From: JAWLAT01 sp041395325
GTDB taxonomy: Bacteria > Pseudomonadota > Gammaproteobacteria > Xanthomonadales > SZUA-5
NCBI GenBank assembly: GCA_041395325.1
Contig: JAWLAT010000015.1
Coordinates: 48,459 to 112,458, forward strand
Direction: 5' to 3'
DNA: 64,000 nt
Shown here: positions 17,342 to 24,975 of the stretch, piece after piece
How the letters are laid out: every line of letters starts with the position of its first letter
How positions within the stretch are numbered: the stretch's first letter is position 1
Made by a program: the position numbers and the translations under genes
Notes under the pieces: generated by a model
Told to the model about the DNA's origin: nothing
Databases searched by the model: none
Seen by the model: only the letters and a program-made list of their open reading frames with translations

Positions 17342-17887
17342 ATGGCCCGCATTGAACCGATCCGCATCGACACCACCGACAGCCAGACCGCCGCCACCCT
17401 GCAGGCCGTCAAGAGCAAGCTGGGCGTGCTGCCCAATCTGATCGCGACGATGGCCCACTCGCCCACCGCCTTACAAGGCTACCTGGGCTTCTCCGACGCC
17501 GCCGCCAAGGGCAAGCTGAATGCGCGTCAGCGCGAAGTGGTCGCGCTGGCCGTGGCCCAGGCCAACGAGTGTGCCTACTGCCTGGCCGCGCACACGACGA
17601 TCGGCCGCGGCGCCGGTTTGAGCGAAGCCGCCATCCAGGCCGCCCGCAGCGGCATCGGTGGCGATCGGCAGGACGCTGCCCTGGCCGAGCTGGCCACCCA
17701 GTTGACTCAGCAGCGCGGTCGAGTCGAGGACGGCGAACTGGCCCGCTTCCGCGCCGCCGGATTCGACGATGCCGTGATCATCGAGGTGGTTGCGCTGGTC
17801 GCCCTGAACACGCTGACCAACTACATCAATCACGTCGCCGACACCGTGGTCGACTTCCCCGTGGTCGATCTGGCCGTCGCCGCCTGA
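17342..17887 (+). CDS. Carboxymuconolactone decarboxylase family protein (AhpD-like)
   Basis: A 181-residue helical protein with the CMD/AhpD redox motif ECAYCLAAHT at about residues 75-84, where the Cys-x-x-Cys and downstream His form the peroxidase active site. The ATG at 17342 follows AAGGAGCC. Members act as alkylhydroperoxidases or gamma-carboxymuconolactone decarboxylases. The Cys pair and the adjacent thioredoxin gene point to peroxide reduction here, with the AraC regulator opposite as likely control. Confidence 0.9.
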   Translation: MARIEPIRIDTTDSQTAATLQAVKSKLGVLPNLIATMAHSPTALQGYLGFSDAAAKGKLNARQREVVALAVAQANECAYCLAAHTTIGRGAGLSEAAIQAARSGIGGDRQDAALAELATQLTQQRGRVEDGELARFRAAGFDDAVIIEVVALVALNTLTNYINHVADTVVDFPVVDLAVAA

Positions 17888-17952
17888 ACCACAGGCGCCA
17901 CGACCACCAGCAATCGGTCGTGGCGCCTGTTCTCGCAGACAAGGAGAGAGAG

Positions 17953-18279
17953 ATGAGTCACCTCAAGGCACTCGACGATCAGGACTTCGCCAGCTTCGCC
18001 CAGCGCGAGGGTGCGGTGCTGGTCGACTTTCACGCCAGCTGGTGCGGGCCCTGCAAGGCCCTCGCCCCGACCTTGGAGGCACTGGGCCGTGACTACGCCG
18101 AGCGTTTGCCGATCGGCAAGCTGGACATCGACCAGGCACCGGCCACCGCCGCCCGGATGGGGATACGCAGCGTGCCAACGCTGATCCTGTTCCGCGACGG
18201 CCGGCCGCTGGATCGCCTCAGCGGCGTACGTTCCGGCGCGGAGCTGCAGCACTGGATCGACAGCACCCTGGCGGCGTGA
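17953..18279 (+). CDS. Thioredoxin
   Basis: Single-domain thioredoxin of 108 residues with the active site WCGPC preceded by VDFHAS, and the cis-proline segment SVPTLILFRDG. It starts 65 bases after the AhpD-like gene with a GGAGAGAG ribosome site. It may be the electron donor of that peroxidase. It is probably an accessory thioredoxin and not the main TrxA, given its place in this small redox operon. Confidence 0.92.
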   Translation: MSHLKALDDQDFASFAQREGAVLVDFHASWCGPCKALAPTLEALGRDYAERLPIGKLDIDQAPATAARMGIRSVPTLILFRDGRPLDRLSGVRSGAELQHWIDSTLAA

Positions 18280-18373
18280 GCGCGCCAGTCACAATCGATA
18301 CCGGCACACCAGGACTTCGTCGAGACGCCAGTCATCCGGGCTACGATCAGGTCTCGTCGAACTGGAGACCACG

Positions 18374-19144
18374 ATGTCGGCACCCGTCCAGGTCGCCCTG
18401 GTCACCGGCGCCAGCCGTGGCATCGGGCTGGCGGTCAGCGAGCAACTGGCCGCCAGCGGCCTGCGCGTGGCTTTGCTGGCACGCGATGCCGAGCGGCTCG
18501 AAGCACGCTGCGCAGGCCTGCGCGAAGCCGGCCGGGACGTCCTCGCCTGTCCGGCCGATGTCACCGACTTCGAGCAGGTTGTTGCGGTGGTTGAGCAAAC
18601 CGAGCAGCGTCTGGGCCCGATCGACATCCTGGTCAACAACGCCGGCCTGATCGAGCCGATTGCAGCACTGGCCGAGGCCGACATGAGCCAGTGGTCGCGG
18701 CTGATCGACGTCAATCTGAAAGGGCCGGCAAACCTGTTGCGTGCGGTTTTGCCGGGGATGCGCGAACGCGGTCGCGGCACCATCATTCAACTCGGCTCAG
18801 GGGCGGCCCAGCGACCGTTGGAGGGCTGGAGCGCCTACTGCGCCAGCAAGGCTGCCCTGCGCATGCTGAGCCGCTGCGCCCATGCCGAGAATGCCGACCG
18901 CGGCATTCGCGTGATCTCGCTCAGTCCCGGCACCGTGGCCACCGACATGATGTCGACCATTCGCGACTCCGGCGTCAATCCCGTCAGCCAGCTGGACTGG
19001 TCCGCCCACATCCCGCCAGCATGGGTCGCCCACGCCGTCCACTGGCTTTGCGGTCCTGGTGGCGATACCTACGCCGGCGAGGAGTTCGAACTGCGCAGTG
19101 ATGCGGCCAGACGCCAGCTCGGTTTGCCGCTGAACAAGTCGTAG
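18374..19144 (+). CDS. Short-chain dehydrogenase/reductase
   Basis: Classical SDR of 256 residues: the NAD(P) motif TGASRGIG near residue 12, NNAG near residue 90, the catalytic Ser in QLGSGAA, and YCASK at about 155-159. The Arg after TGASRGIG-type motifs and ALLARDAERL favour NADP(H), but the substrate cannot be read. GGAG precedes the ATG. The gene ends just before the terminator copy and att repeat of the tRNA-Arg island. Confidence 0.9.
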   Translation: MSAPVQVALVTGASRGIGLAVSEQLAASGLRVALLARDAERLEARCAGLREAGRDVLACPADVTDFEQVVAVVEQTEQRLGPIDILVNNAGLIEPIAALAEADMSQWSRLIDVNLKGPANLLRAVLPGMRERGRGTIIQLGSGAAQRPLEGWSAYCASKAALRMLSRCAHAENADRGIRVISLSPGTVATDMMSTIRDSGVNPVSQLDWSAHIPPAWVAHAVHWLCGPGGDTYAGEEFELRSDAARRQLGLPLNKS

Positions 19145-19160
19145 CCAGCGAGTTCGCCAC

Positions 19161-19186
19161 GAAAAAGGCCACCGCGAGGGTGTCCT
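19161..19186 (-). terminator. Copy of the tRNA-Arg terminator at the distal island end
   Basis: On the minus strand AGGACACC-CTCGC-GGTGGCCT is followed by TTTTTC, a hairpin with one mismatch and a U-tract. It mirrors the terminator behind the intact tRNA-Arg at 20667-20693 and is probably the original one, displaced by insertion. Confidence 0.7.
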
Positions 19187-19189
19187 AAG

Positions 19190-19229
19190 TCGTTGAATTC
19201 ATTGGCGCGCCCGGCAGGATTCGAACCTG
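19190..19229 (-). repeat. Direct repeat (att site) with the 3' end of tRNA-Arg, distal copy
   Basis: 40 bases identical to 20697-20736. They include 27 bases of the 3' part of tRNA-Arg (T-loop, acceptor strand and CCA) in the same orientation as the intact gene. Identity stops abruptly inside the T stem, as expected for a site-specific integration scar. Confidence 0.9.
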
Positions 19230-19470
19230 ATCGAGCCAGCGGGCTTCCACGACCGCCCGCTCGTAGTGGCCAAGACAATCACACGGCCAGCGCTTTAACC
19301 ACGAAAAGGTTGCCAAAACCACTACATATCGTGCCTGGGAGCTGGGGGAGACACTAGATCTATGCCTGTGACAGGCCCGAGTGATGGTCGACTTTAATAG
19401 CTCCGTTGACGTTAAAAAAAAGCCGCGCTAATTTTAATCATTGCCCTCGTGTCTATAGTGATCTTGAACC

Positions 19471-20625
19471 ATGGACAGAAAGCGCTTTACTAACAATAAG
19501 TTAGGGCAACTGGTCCCGATCACCTTGCCACGGCCTGACGTCGCTTTCGTTCCGGCCCCTTTGGCCACTTCCTGGCAAATGCCACCTTCACTGTGGCCAA
19601 AGTTGATGGCAGCACGCGAAAGCCTGGCGCGGCTGGACGGCGTAGGTCGCCACCTTACCAACCCTCAGCTGCTACTGGCCCCATTGCAGCAACGAGAAGC
19701 GTTGCGCTCGTCGAGCATGGAAGGGACGTACGCGACACCGGAAGAGTTGCTGCTGTACCAGCTGGATCCACGCGAGCCCACCTCTCGCGAAGATCGAGTC
19801 AATGCCTGGCGTGAGGTATTCAACTATGGACGCGCCCTGCAGCAAGGTATGAGCCTGATGGCGGATGGACTCCCGCTGTCCCTGCGGCTCATTCGCGACA
19901 TGCACCAAACGCTGCTTGGTGGCGTACGTGGTCAGGATCGGCGACCCGGTCACTTTCGTGACTGCCAAGTCCATGTGGGAGTCGGCGCGCGCTTTGTCCC
20001 GCCGCCGCCCAGCGAACTCATGCCTTGCCTTCATGCCTTCGAGAGCTATCACCACGAATCGTCCACTGTCGACCCGCTGTTGCGTGCGTTCATGGCGCAC
20101 TATCAGTTTGAGACCATCCACCCCTTCCGTGACGGCAACGGGCGAATCGGTCGCGTTCTGCTGTCGTTGACGATCAGCCAATGGCTTGAGCTGGGAAGCC
20201 CTTGGCTCTACATGAGCGCGTTCTTCGAGCGTCACAAAGACGACTACATCGACCGTATGTTCAACGTTAGTGCTGACGGGCAATGGGAGCCGTGGCTGTC
20301 ATTCTGCCTGCAAGGGGTCATCGAACAATCCAGCGACACGATCTCACGAATAGATCGACTGGTAGAGCTACGGCAAGAGTTCACTTCGCGAGTCGCAGCA
20401 AGCGGTGGAAGCGCCCGCCTGACGGGAATTGTCGAACGCCTGTTCAGCGCACCCATTGTGACTATTCCCCAGGTAGTTTCGGATACGGGCGTGACCTACC
20501 CAACTGCCAGATCAGATGTTCAAAAGCTAGTCGATCTCCGCATCCTGTCACAGGGAGACCCATCGGTGAGCCCCAAGTACTTCTTTTCGCGCGCGATCTT
20601 CGATATTGCCTACGGAGACAGCTAG
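19471..20625 (+). CDS. Fic-family protein (AMPylase), class II
   Basis: The 384-residue protein has the complete Fic active site HPFRDGNGRIGR at about residues 217-228 (catalytic His, Mg-binding Asp, phosphate-binding Gly-Asn-Gly). The N-terminal SSSMEG near residue 80 matches the (S/T)xxxE(G/N) inhibitory helix, so it is a self-inhibited class II Fic enzyme. A Fic_N-like region precedes it and a winged-helix-like C-terminus (TIPQVVSDTGVTYPTARSDV) follows. It should transfer AMP, or a related group, from a nucleotide to a protein. It is the only gene of the tRNA-Arg island; no separate antitoxin is seen. GC is lower than in neighbours. Confidence 0.93.
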   Translation: MDRKRFTNNKLGQLVPITLPRPDVAFVPAPLATSWQMPPSLWPKLMAARESLARLDGVGRHLTNPQLLLAPLQQREALRSSSMEGTYATPEELLLYQLDPREPTSREDRVNAWREVFNYGRALQQGMSLMADGLPLSLRLIRDMHQTLLGGVRGQDRRPGHFRDCQVHVGVGARFVPPPPSELMPCLHAFESYHHESSTVDPLLRAFMAHYQFETIHPFRDGNGRIGRVLLSLTISQWLELGSPWLYMSAFFERHKDDYIDRMFNVSADGQWEPWLSFCLQGVIEQSSDTISRIDRLVELRQEFTSRVAASGGSARLTGIVERLFSAPIVTIPQVVSDTGVTYPTARSDVQKLVDLRILSQGDPSVSPKYFFSRAIFDIAYGDS

Positions 20626-20666
20626 CCTGAGGCAGCTACAACTTGCCATACCGTTGCCGTACAACC

Positions 20667-20693
20667 GAAAAAGGCCACCTTTGACAGTGGCCT
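20667..20693 (-). terminator. Rho-independent terminator behind tRNA-Arg
   Basis: On the minus strand AGGCCAC-TGTCAAA-GGTGGCC forms a perfect stem followed by TTTTT. It lies 17 bases past the tRNA 3' end and stops tRNA transcription before the Fic gene. Confidence 0.85.
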
Positions 20694-20696
20694 AAA

Positions 20697-20736
20697 TCGT
20701 TGAATTCATTGGCGCGCCCGGCAGGATTCGAACCTG
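20697..20736 (-). repeat. Direct repeat (att site) inside tRNA-Arg, proximal copy
   Basis: 40 bases identical to 19190-19229, spanning the 3' end of the intact tRNA and 13 bases beyond it. Confidence 0.9.
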
Positions 20737-20786
20737 CGACCCCTGCCTTCGGAGGGCAGTACTCTATCCAGCTGAGCTACGGGCGC
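20710..20786 (-). tRNA. tRNA-Arg (anticodon CCG)
   Basis: 77-base cloverleaf beginning GCGCCCGTAGCTCAG, with anticodon loop CTCCGAA (anticodon CCG), T-loop GGTTCGAATCC and encoded CCA. The acceptor GCGCCCG pairs with CGGGCGC. The gene is intact although an element has used its 3' end as an attachment site. Confidence 0.97.
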
Positions 20787-20832
20787 GTACTGGGCCGAGC
20801 ATCATACCGCAGTGCTCGTCGCCACGCATCGG

Positions 20833-22293
20833 TCAGTGTGGCGCCTCGGCGCTGGACAGATCGGCTGCGATCCGGGTCAGCAAGTCCTGCAGGGCCTGGG
20901 CGTGGCCACCGTCGGGATTGGCCGCGGGAAAGACATCCAGGGCGAGCGTCGGCGGGATCCCTCGACCTTCCCAGCTGACGCCTTCGTGATCCAGATAGAT
21001 CTCGTTGGACAGGTTCAGCGACCAGCCGTCGTCCAGATTCTTGCTCAGGATGTCCGACAGCGCACCGCGGGTGGGCATGCCGGCGTGGACCACTTGGGGG
21101 AAGGCACGCAGCGACAACACGGAGATCTCACCGGCGCTGACGGTGATGTCGCTGGTCAGCAGATACAACGGGCCGGTGTAGCGGTGTTCGGCGGGTTCGA
21201 TCCACAGCTCGGTTGGCCGCTGGTCCACGGCATCGGCAGCCCACTTGCGGTAGGCCAGACGGCGACGGTCGGCGAAGCGGCTGGCGAAGTCGCGGGCGAG
21301 GAAGTCGTAGCCGCCGTGATTGAGGCTCAAGTCCAGTACCACCGCTCGCGCATGTCCTGCCTCGAAAGCACCCATCGCTTCGTCCAGAAACTGGGCGAGC
21401 ACCTGCCGGTCGGCAGTTGGGTCGCTGAAATCGCGCACGGCGTAGCCGCCCATGGCGTAGGCCGCCAGATAGCCAACGTCCGGAGTCAGCCAGCCCCACT
21501 GCAGGAATTCGTTGCCGGCCTCGTGGCGTGCGTCGCCGAGTGCGGCATTCCAGATCTCGCGCTGCCACTGGCGACGGTACGGCCCGGCCGGCTGATTGGC
21601 CTGTCGTGCTCGGGCGGTGATCGTGCCCAGCGTGCGGCCGCGGTTGCCTTCAATGCGCCGCGGCAAGCCCTGGACCTCGGCCAGCACGCTTAGATGGGCG
21701 TCATCGATGCCACGCAGCGTGCTGCGCAGCGCCGCGAACAGACGACGATCGCTGCTGTCGGCGTGCAGCCGGCCCCTGGCGCTGCGTACCCGATTGGACC
21801 AGTCCACCTGATAGCGGTCAAAGAAGGCGTAGTGGGCCTGCATCAGTGCGGCGAAGCGATCGAAGCGGGTCAGGGTGTCGCCGCTGGGCGGGTGGTCACA
21901 GGTGGCAGGCCAGTGGTCCAGGCGCCGAAAGCGATAGGGATGCGGTTCCCCGGTGGCGTAGAGCGCCAATTGCTGCGCGTCGCTGCTCAGTTCGAAGGCT
22001 TCGGTGCCACTGAGCCATTCATCGCCGTCCTCGGCCGACCAACACCACTCGCCGACGGCGTGGCTGAAGCGTGCACCCCGAGCATCGACCTGCAGACGCC
22101 AACCGTAGCCGTCGGAGGCCCACGTACCCTGCGCGGCTTCGGGCAGACCGGTTGGTGGCAGGGGCTGCGGCGCTGCGACTGCGGAGGTGCCCAACCAGAG
22201 TGTCACCAGCCAGCGTCGGGCGCCGCACCCAGCTGCCGATCGCAGGCCCGAGGCGATCATTGCAGCGAAGGCGACCGGCTGGCGGAAGGTCAT
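20833..22293 (-). CDS. S41-family (tail-specific protease-like) peptidase, exported
   Basis: 486 residues with a basic N-terminus and hydrophobic stretch ending SAVAA, a likely signal peptide. The C-terminal half resembles the S41 catalytic domain: AVVLDLSLNHGGYDFLARDF corresponds to the substrate-cradling strand and TSDITVSAGEISV holds the probable nucleophile Ser, followed by GALSDI and GIPPTL. The N-terminal half with paired Cys is unassigned. The start at 22293 gives a long signal region; 22260 is an alternative. The substrate is unknown. It is next to tRNA-Arg and divergent from rarD. Confidence 0.8.
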   Translation of the reverse strand: MTFRQPVAFAAMIASGLRSAAGCGARRWLVTLWLGTSAVAAPQPLPPTGLPEAAQGTWASDGYGWRLQVDARGARFSHAVGEWCWSAEDGDEWLSGTEAFELSSDAQQLALYATGEPHPYRFRRLDHWPATCDHPPSGDTLTRFDRFAALMQAHYAFFDRYQVDWSNRVRSARGRLHADSSDRRLFAALRSTLRGIDDAHLSVLAEVQGLPRRIEGNRGRTLGTITARARQANQPAGPYRRQWQREIWNAALGDARHEAGNEFLQWGWLTPDVGYLAAYAMGGYAVRDFSDPTADRQVLAQFLDEAMGAFEAGHARAVVLDLSLNHGGYDFLARDFASRFADRRRLAYRKWAADAVDQRPTELWIEPAEHRYTGPLYLLTSDITVSAGEISVLSLRAFPQVVHAGMPTRGALSDILSKNLDDGWSLNLSNEIYLDHEGVSWEGRGIPPTLALDVFPAANPDGGHAQALQDLLTRIAADLSSAEAPH

Positions 22294-22443
22294 GGTTCGA
22301 TCCCGAGAGTGCGGCGACGACCGAGGATAGCGGCAGCGTTTGCGCGCTACCTGTGTCATCCGGCCCGCAACTGCCCGGCTTTCGTCACCCCATGCTGCAC
22401 CGCAACAGCGGACAATGGGGGTCCTGCTCGCGGGTGCCATCGC

Positions 22444-23478
22444 ATGTCTTCCGCCGTTCCCATCGACCGCCGTGGCCTGCTTGCGGCCATCGCCGCCTAT
22501 CTGATGTGGGGTCTGTTCCCCCTGTATTGGGCGCAGATGAAGTCGATTCCACCGCTGCAGGTGGTGGCCCATCGAATCATCTGGTGTTGCCTGTTCGTGG
22601 TCGGCTGGTTGATGCTCAGCCGCGGCCGACAGTGGCTACGGCAGGCGCTGACCGGGCCGCGCGTGGTGCCGATGTTGCTGGCCAGCAGTCTGCTGATCAG
22701 CGCGAATTGGGGCATCTACATCTGGGCGGTCACCCACGAGCACGTGGTGGAGGCCAGTCTGGGGTACTTCATCAACCCGCTGATTTCGGTGCTGCTGGGT
22801 GTCGTCGTCCTGCATGAGCGCCTGAATCGCTGGCAGTGGACTGCCGTGCTGCTGGCGGCCATCGGCGTGGCCTGGCTGGCGCTGGCATTCGGCGAGCCAC
22901 CGTGGATCGCGCTGGTCCTGGCGGTCAGCTTTGGTCTCTACGGACTGATCCGCAAGCTCGCCGCCGTCGACGCGGTGCCAGGGCTGGCCATTGAAAGCCT
23001 GTTTCTGGTGCTGCCGTCGTTGGGTTGGCTGGCCTGGGCTACCTGGCAGGGCGACAGCCATTTCGCCGAGGGCGATCTGCGCCTGGATCTGATGCTGGTA
23101 TTCGGCGGCGCACTGACTGCGCTGCCACTGATCGGTTTCGCCTACGGCGCGCGGCATATTCCCTACTCGCTGATTGGCCTGCTGCAGTACATCGCGCCAT
23201 CACTGCAGTTGCTGGTGGCCGTGTTGATTCTGGGTGAGTCATTCAGCAGTACGCAGGCAATCGGTTTCGGGATGATCTGGGCGGCATTGGCCATCTACGC
23301 CAGCGATGGCTGGCAGCGCAGTCGCAGGCAGCCAGCAGTCCAGGGGGAGGAAGTGCCGGTGCCGACCGTCTGCGAAGGTGCCGTGGTAGGCAGCGACGAC
23401 ACGGCCCCGGTCGATGACGAAACGGAATCGGAGCACTTGCCGTCCGGGGTCCCGAGCGGTCAGGCTGTGCGCCCCTGA
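22444..23478 (+). CDS. rarD: EamA-family transporter RarD
   Basis: Ten hydrophobic helices and the RarD hallmarks AYLMWGLFPLYWAQMK, VVAHRIIW, NWGIYIWAV and EASLGYFINPL identify this branch of the drug/metabolite transporter superfamily. The substrate of RarD is not firmly known. The 344-residue length includes an acidic hydrophilic C-terminal tail of about 50 residues after the last helix, longer than usual. The trmL gene starts 14 bases downstream, so they are probably cotranscribed. Confidence 0.93.
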   Translation: MSSAVPIDRRGLLAAIAAYLMWGLFPLYWAQMKSIPPLQVVAHRIIWCCLFVVGWLMLSRGRQWLRQALTGPRVVPMLLASSLLISANWGIYIWAVTHEHVVEASLGYFINPLISVLLGVVVLHERLNRWQWTAVLLAAIGVAWLALAFGEPPWIALVLAVSFGLYGLIRKLAAVDAVPGLAIESLFLVLPSLGWLAWATWQGDSHFAEGDLRLDLMLVFGGALTALPLIGFAYGARHIPYSLIGLLQYIAPSLQLLVAVLILGESFSSTQAIGFGMIWAALAIYASDGWQRSRRQPAVQGEEVPVPTVCEGAVVGSDDTAPVDDETESEHLPSGVPSGQAVRP

Positions 23479-23492
23479 TCGAACCCGACCCC

Positions 23493-23963
23493 ATGCTGCA
23501 CGTCGTTCTGTATCAGCCGCAGATCCCGCCCAATACCGGCAATGTGATCCGTCTGTGTGCCAACACGGGCGCGATGCTGCATCTGATCGAACCGCTCGGT
23601 TTTGCGCTGGACGATGCTCGTCTGAAGCGGGCCGGACTGGATTACCACGAGTACGCCTCAGTGGCAGTGCACGCCAATCTTGACCGTTGCCGCGCCACCT
23701 TGCCCGACGCGCGCTGGTTCGCGCTCAGCAGCAAGGCCACCACCGATGTCTATGCGACTCGGTTCCGCAGCGGCGATGTGCTGCTGTTCGGCTGCGAGAC
23801 TGCCGGATTGCCGAGCCACGTTGTTGACCACTTGCCAGCCGCTCAGCGCTTGCGCCTGCCGATGCGACCGCACAGCCGCAGCCTGAATCTGTCCAATTCG
23901 GTGGCGGTCGTCGTGTACGAAGCCTGGCGCCAACTGGATTTTGTCGGCGCCACGACATGCTGA
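23493..23963 (+). CDS. trmL: tRNA (cytidine/uridine-34 2'-O-) methyltransferase TrmL
   Basis: SPOUT-class methyltransferase of 156 residues, the normal TrmL length. The N-terminus MLHVVLYQPQIPPNTGNVIR and the C-terminal knot region LFGCETAGLP plus RLPMRPHSRSLNLSNSVAVV are near-diagnostic. It methylates the ribose of the wobble base in tRNA-Leu isoacceptors using S-adenosylmethionine. It overlaps the next gene by seven bases. Confidence 0.96.
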   Translation: MLHVVLYQPQIPPNTGNVIRLCANTGAMLHLIEPLGFALDDARLKRAGLDYHEYASVAVHANLDRCRATLPDARWFALSSKATTDVYATRFRSGDVLLFGCETAGLPSHVVDHLPAAQRLRLPMRPHSRSLNLSNSVAVVVYEAWRQLDFVGATTC

Positions 23964-24802
23964 ACCGCTGGTGCGGGTGGTTGGCCGTGACTGGTCTGCT
24001 GTGCGCGTGCAGCAGCGCGCCGTTGCGAACCATTGACGACCGCGAACGTGCGGCCGCCGACCTGGCGCTGGAACGTGGTCAGCGCCTGTTTCTGCACGAT
24101 CGCCTGGCCTGGGTGGCCTCCGACATTTACCAGGAAGCGCTGCGACGCGCCGGGGTGGCGCCGCCAGAATCGGTGGTCTGGGCGATTCGCGATGAGCTCG
24201 ATGGTGCGCACATGGTCAGCTTCATCATCGATCTGGAGCACGGCGGCGGATATGTCGACGCCGAGGTCTACTTCCTGCCTGATGCCGACCCCGATGCCTG
24301 CCTGCGCCGGGGACTCGAAGATCCGAAGCTGTGCGAAGGCATCGACATTGCCCGTGGCGTTCGACCGGTGCGCGTCGAAGAACAACGCTGGGTCGAAGCC
24401 CGCAAAGCGATGCTGAGTGATCCCAGACTGCGGGTGTGCACCTCGGTGCCACCGAATTTCACGTTGCTTCCGGAAGGTGAGCGATTGATTGGCTATGTGT
24501 TGTCAGCCAGCAATGACCCCCAGCGGTTGATCGCCGCCGGACACAGCCGGTTCGAGCTGTCCTCCGACGGAACGCAGGTCCTCGATTTTCTGCCGCTGTT
24601 TCGCCGCTGCAGCGTTTTGCAGGCGGAGCAAAGTGAGCTCCCGGCCGCGCTGTTGGTCAGCGGCACACGTGGGCTGTTCGATGAGTCCCATGTGTTTCTG
24701 CAACTGGACCTGCAGCGCCCCGTCCAGGTTCGTGATCACCGCGGTCGCCTGATCCAGATCGAGGACGGCGACGACGGCTTGCGCTGGCGTCGGCTGGAGT
24801 AG
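23957..24802 (+). CDS. Hypothetical lipoprotein
   Basis: 281 residues with a short signal peptide and lipobox ending LLCACSS, so it is probably an outer-membrane or periplasmic lipoprotein. I do not recognise the mature domain, which contains four later cysteines and a segment ESVVWAIRDELDGAHMVSFI. It overlaps the end of trmL by seven bases, suggesting coupled translation, although the functional connection is unclear. Confidence 0.75.
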   Translation: MLNRWCGWLAVTGLLCACSSAPLRTIDDRERAAADLALERGQRLFLHDRLAWVASDIYQEALRRAGVAPPESVVWAIRDELDGAHMVSFIIDLEHGGGYVDAEVYFLPDADPDACLRRGLEDPKLCEGIDIARGVRPVRVEEQRWVEARKAMLSDPRLRVCTSVPPNFTLLPEGERLIGYVLSASNDPQRLIAAGHSRFELSSDGTQVLDFLPLFRRCSVLQAEQSELPAALLVSGTRGLFDESHVFLQLDLQRPVQVRDHRGRLIQIEDGDDGLRWRRLE

Positions 24803-24975
24803 TCGGGCAGCGTCGGCACACGCACGTGTCATACTGCAGATCTGCGGATCGCGTCATCGACGGGCTGCAGCCCGGCTGACGGATCGGGTTTCATCACGGC
24901 CGATAGCGGGACCAGGGATGACCTTGGGCCATGCCGATGGACCTGTCCGCGGACCTGTCCCGACGGAGTCCTGCC

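Larger units (their letters stand above)
19190..20736. mobile_element. Small tRNA-Arg-integrated island carrying only a Fic gene
   Basis: The segment between two identical 40-bp repeats of the tRNA-Arg 3' end is 1.5 kb long. It carries one gene (fic) and AT-richer flanks, including a run of eight A at about 19409-19417. No integrase or recombinase frame is present. The repeats, the duplicated terminator and the lower GC than neighbours show integration at the tRNA. It is either a cargo-only element mobilised in trans or the remnant of a larger island. Confidence 0.8.

Noticed and set aside
17569..17952. N-terminal extension of the thioredoxin frame
   Set aside because: It is out of frame with the AhpD-like gene. 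The thioredoxin has a strong ribosome site right before 17953 and the normal family length.
19203..19229. A second tRNA-Arg gene
   Set aside because: Only 27 bases of the 3' end are present (T-loop side and CCA); there is no D-arm or anticodon. It is an integration scar.
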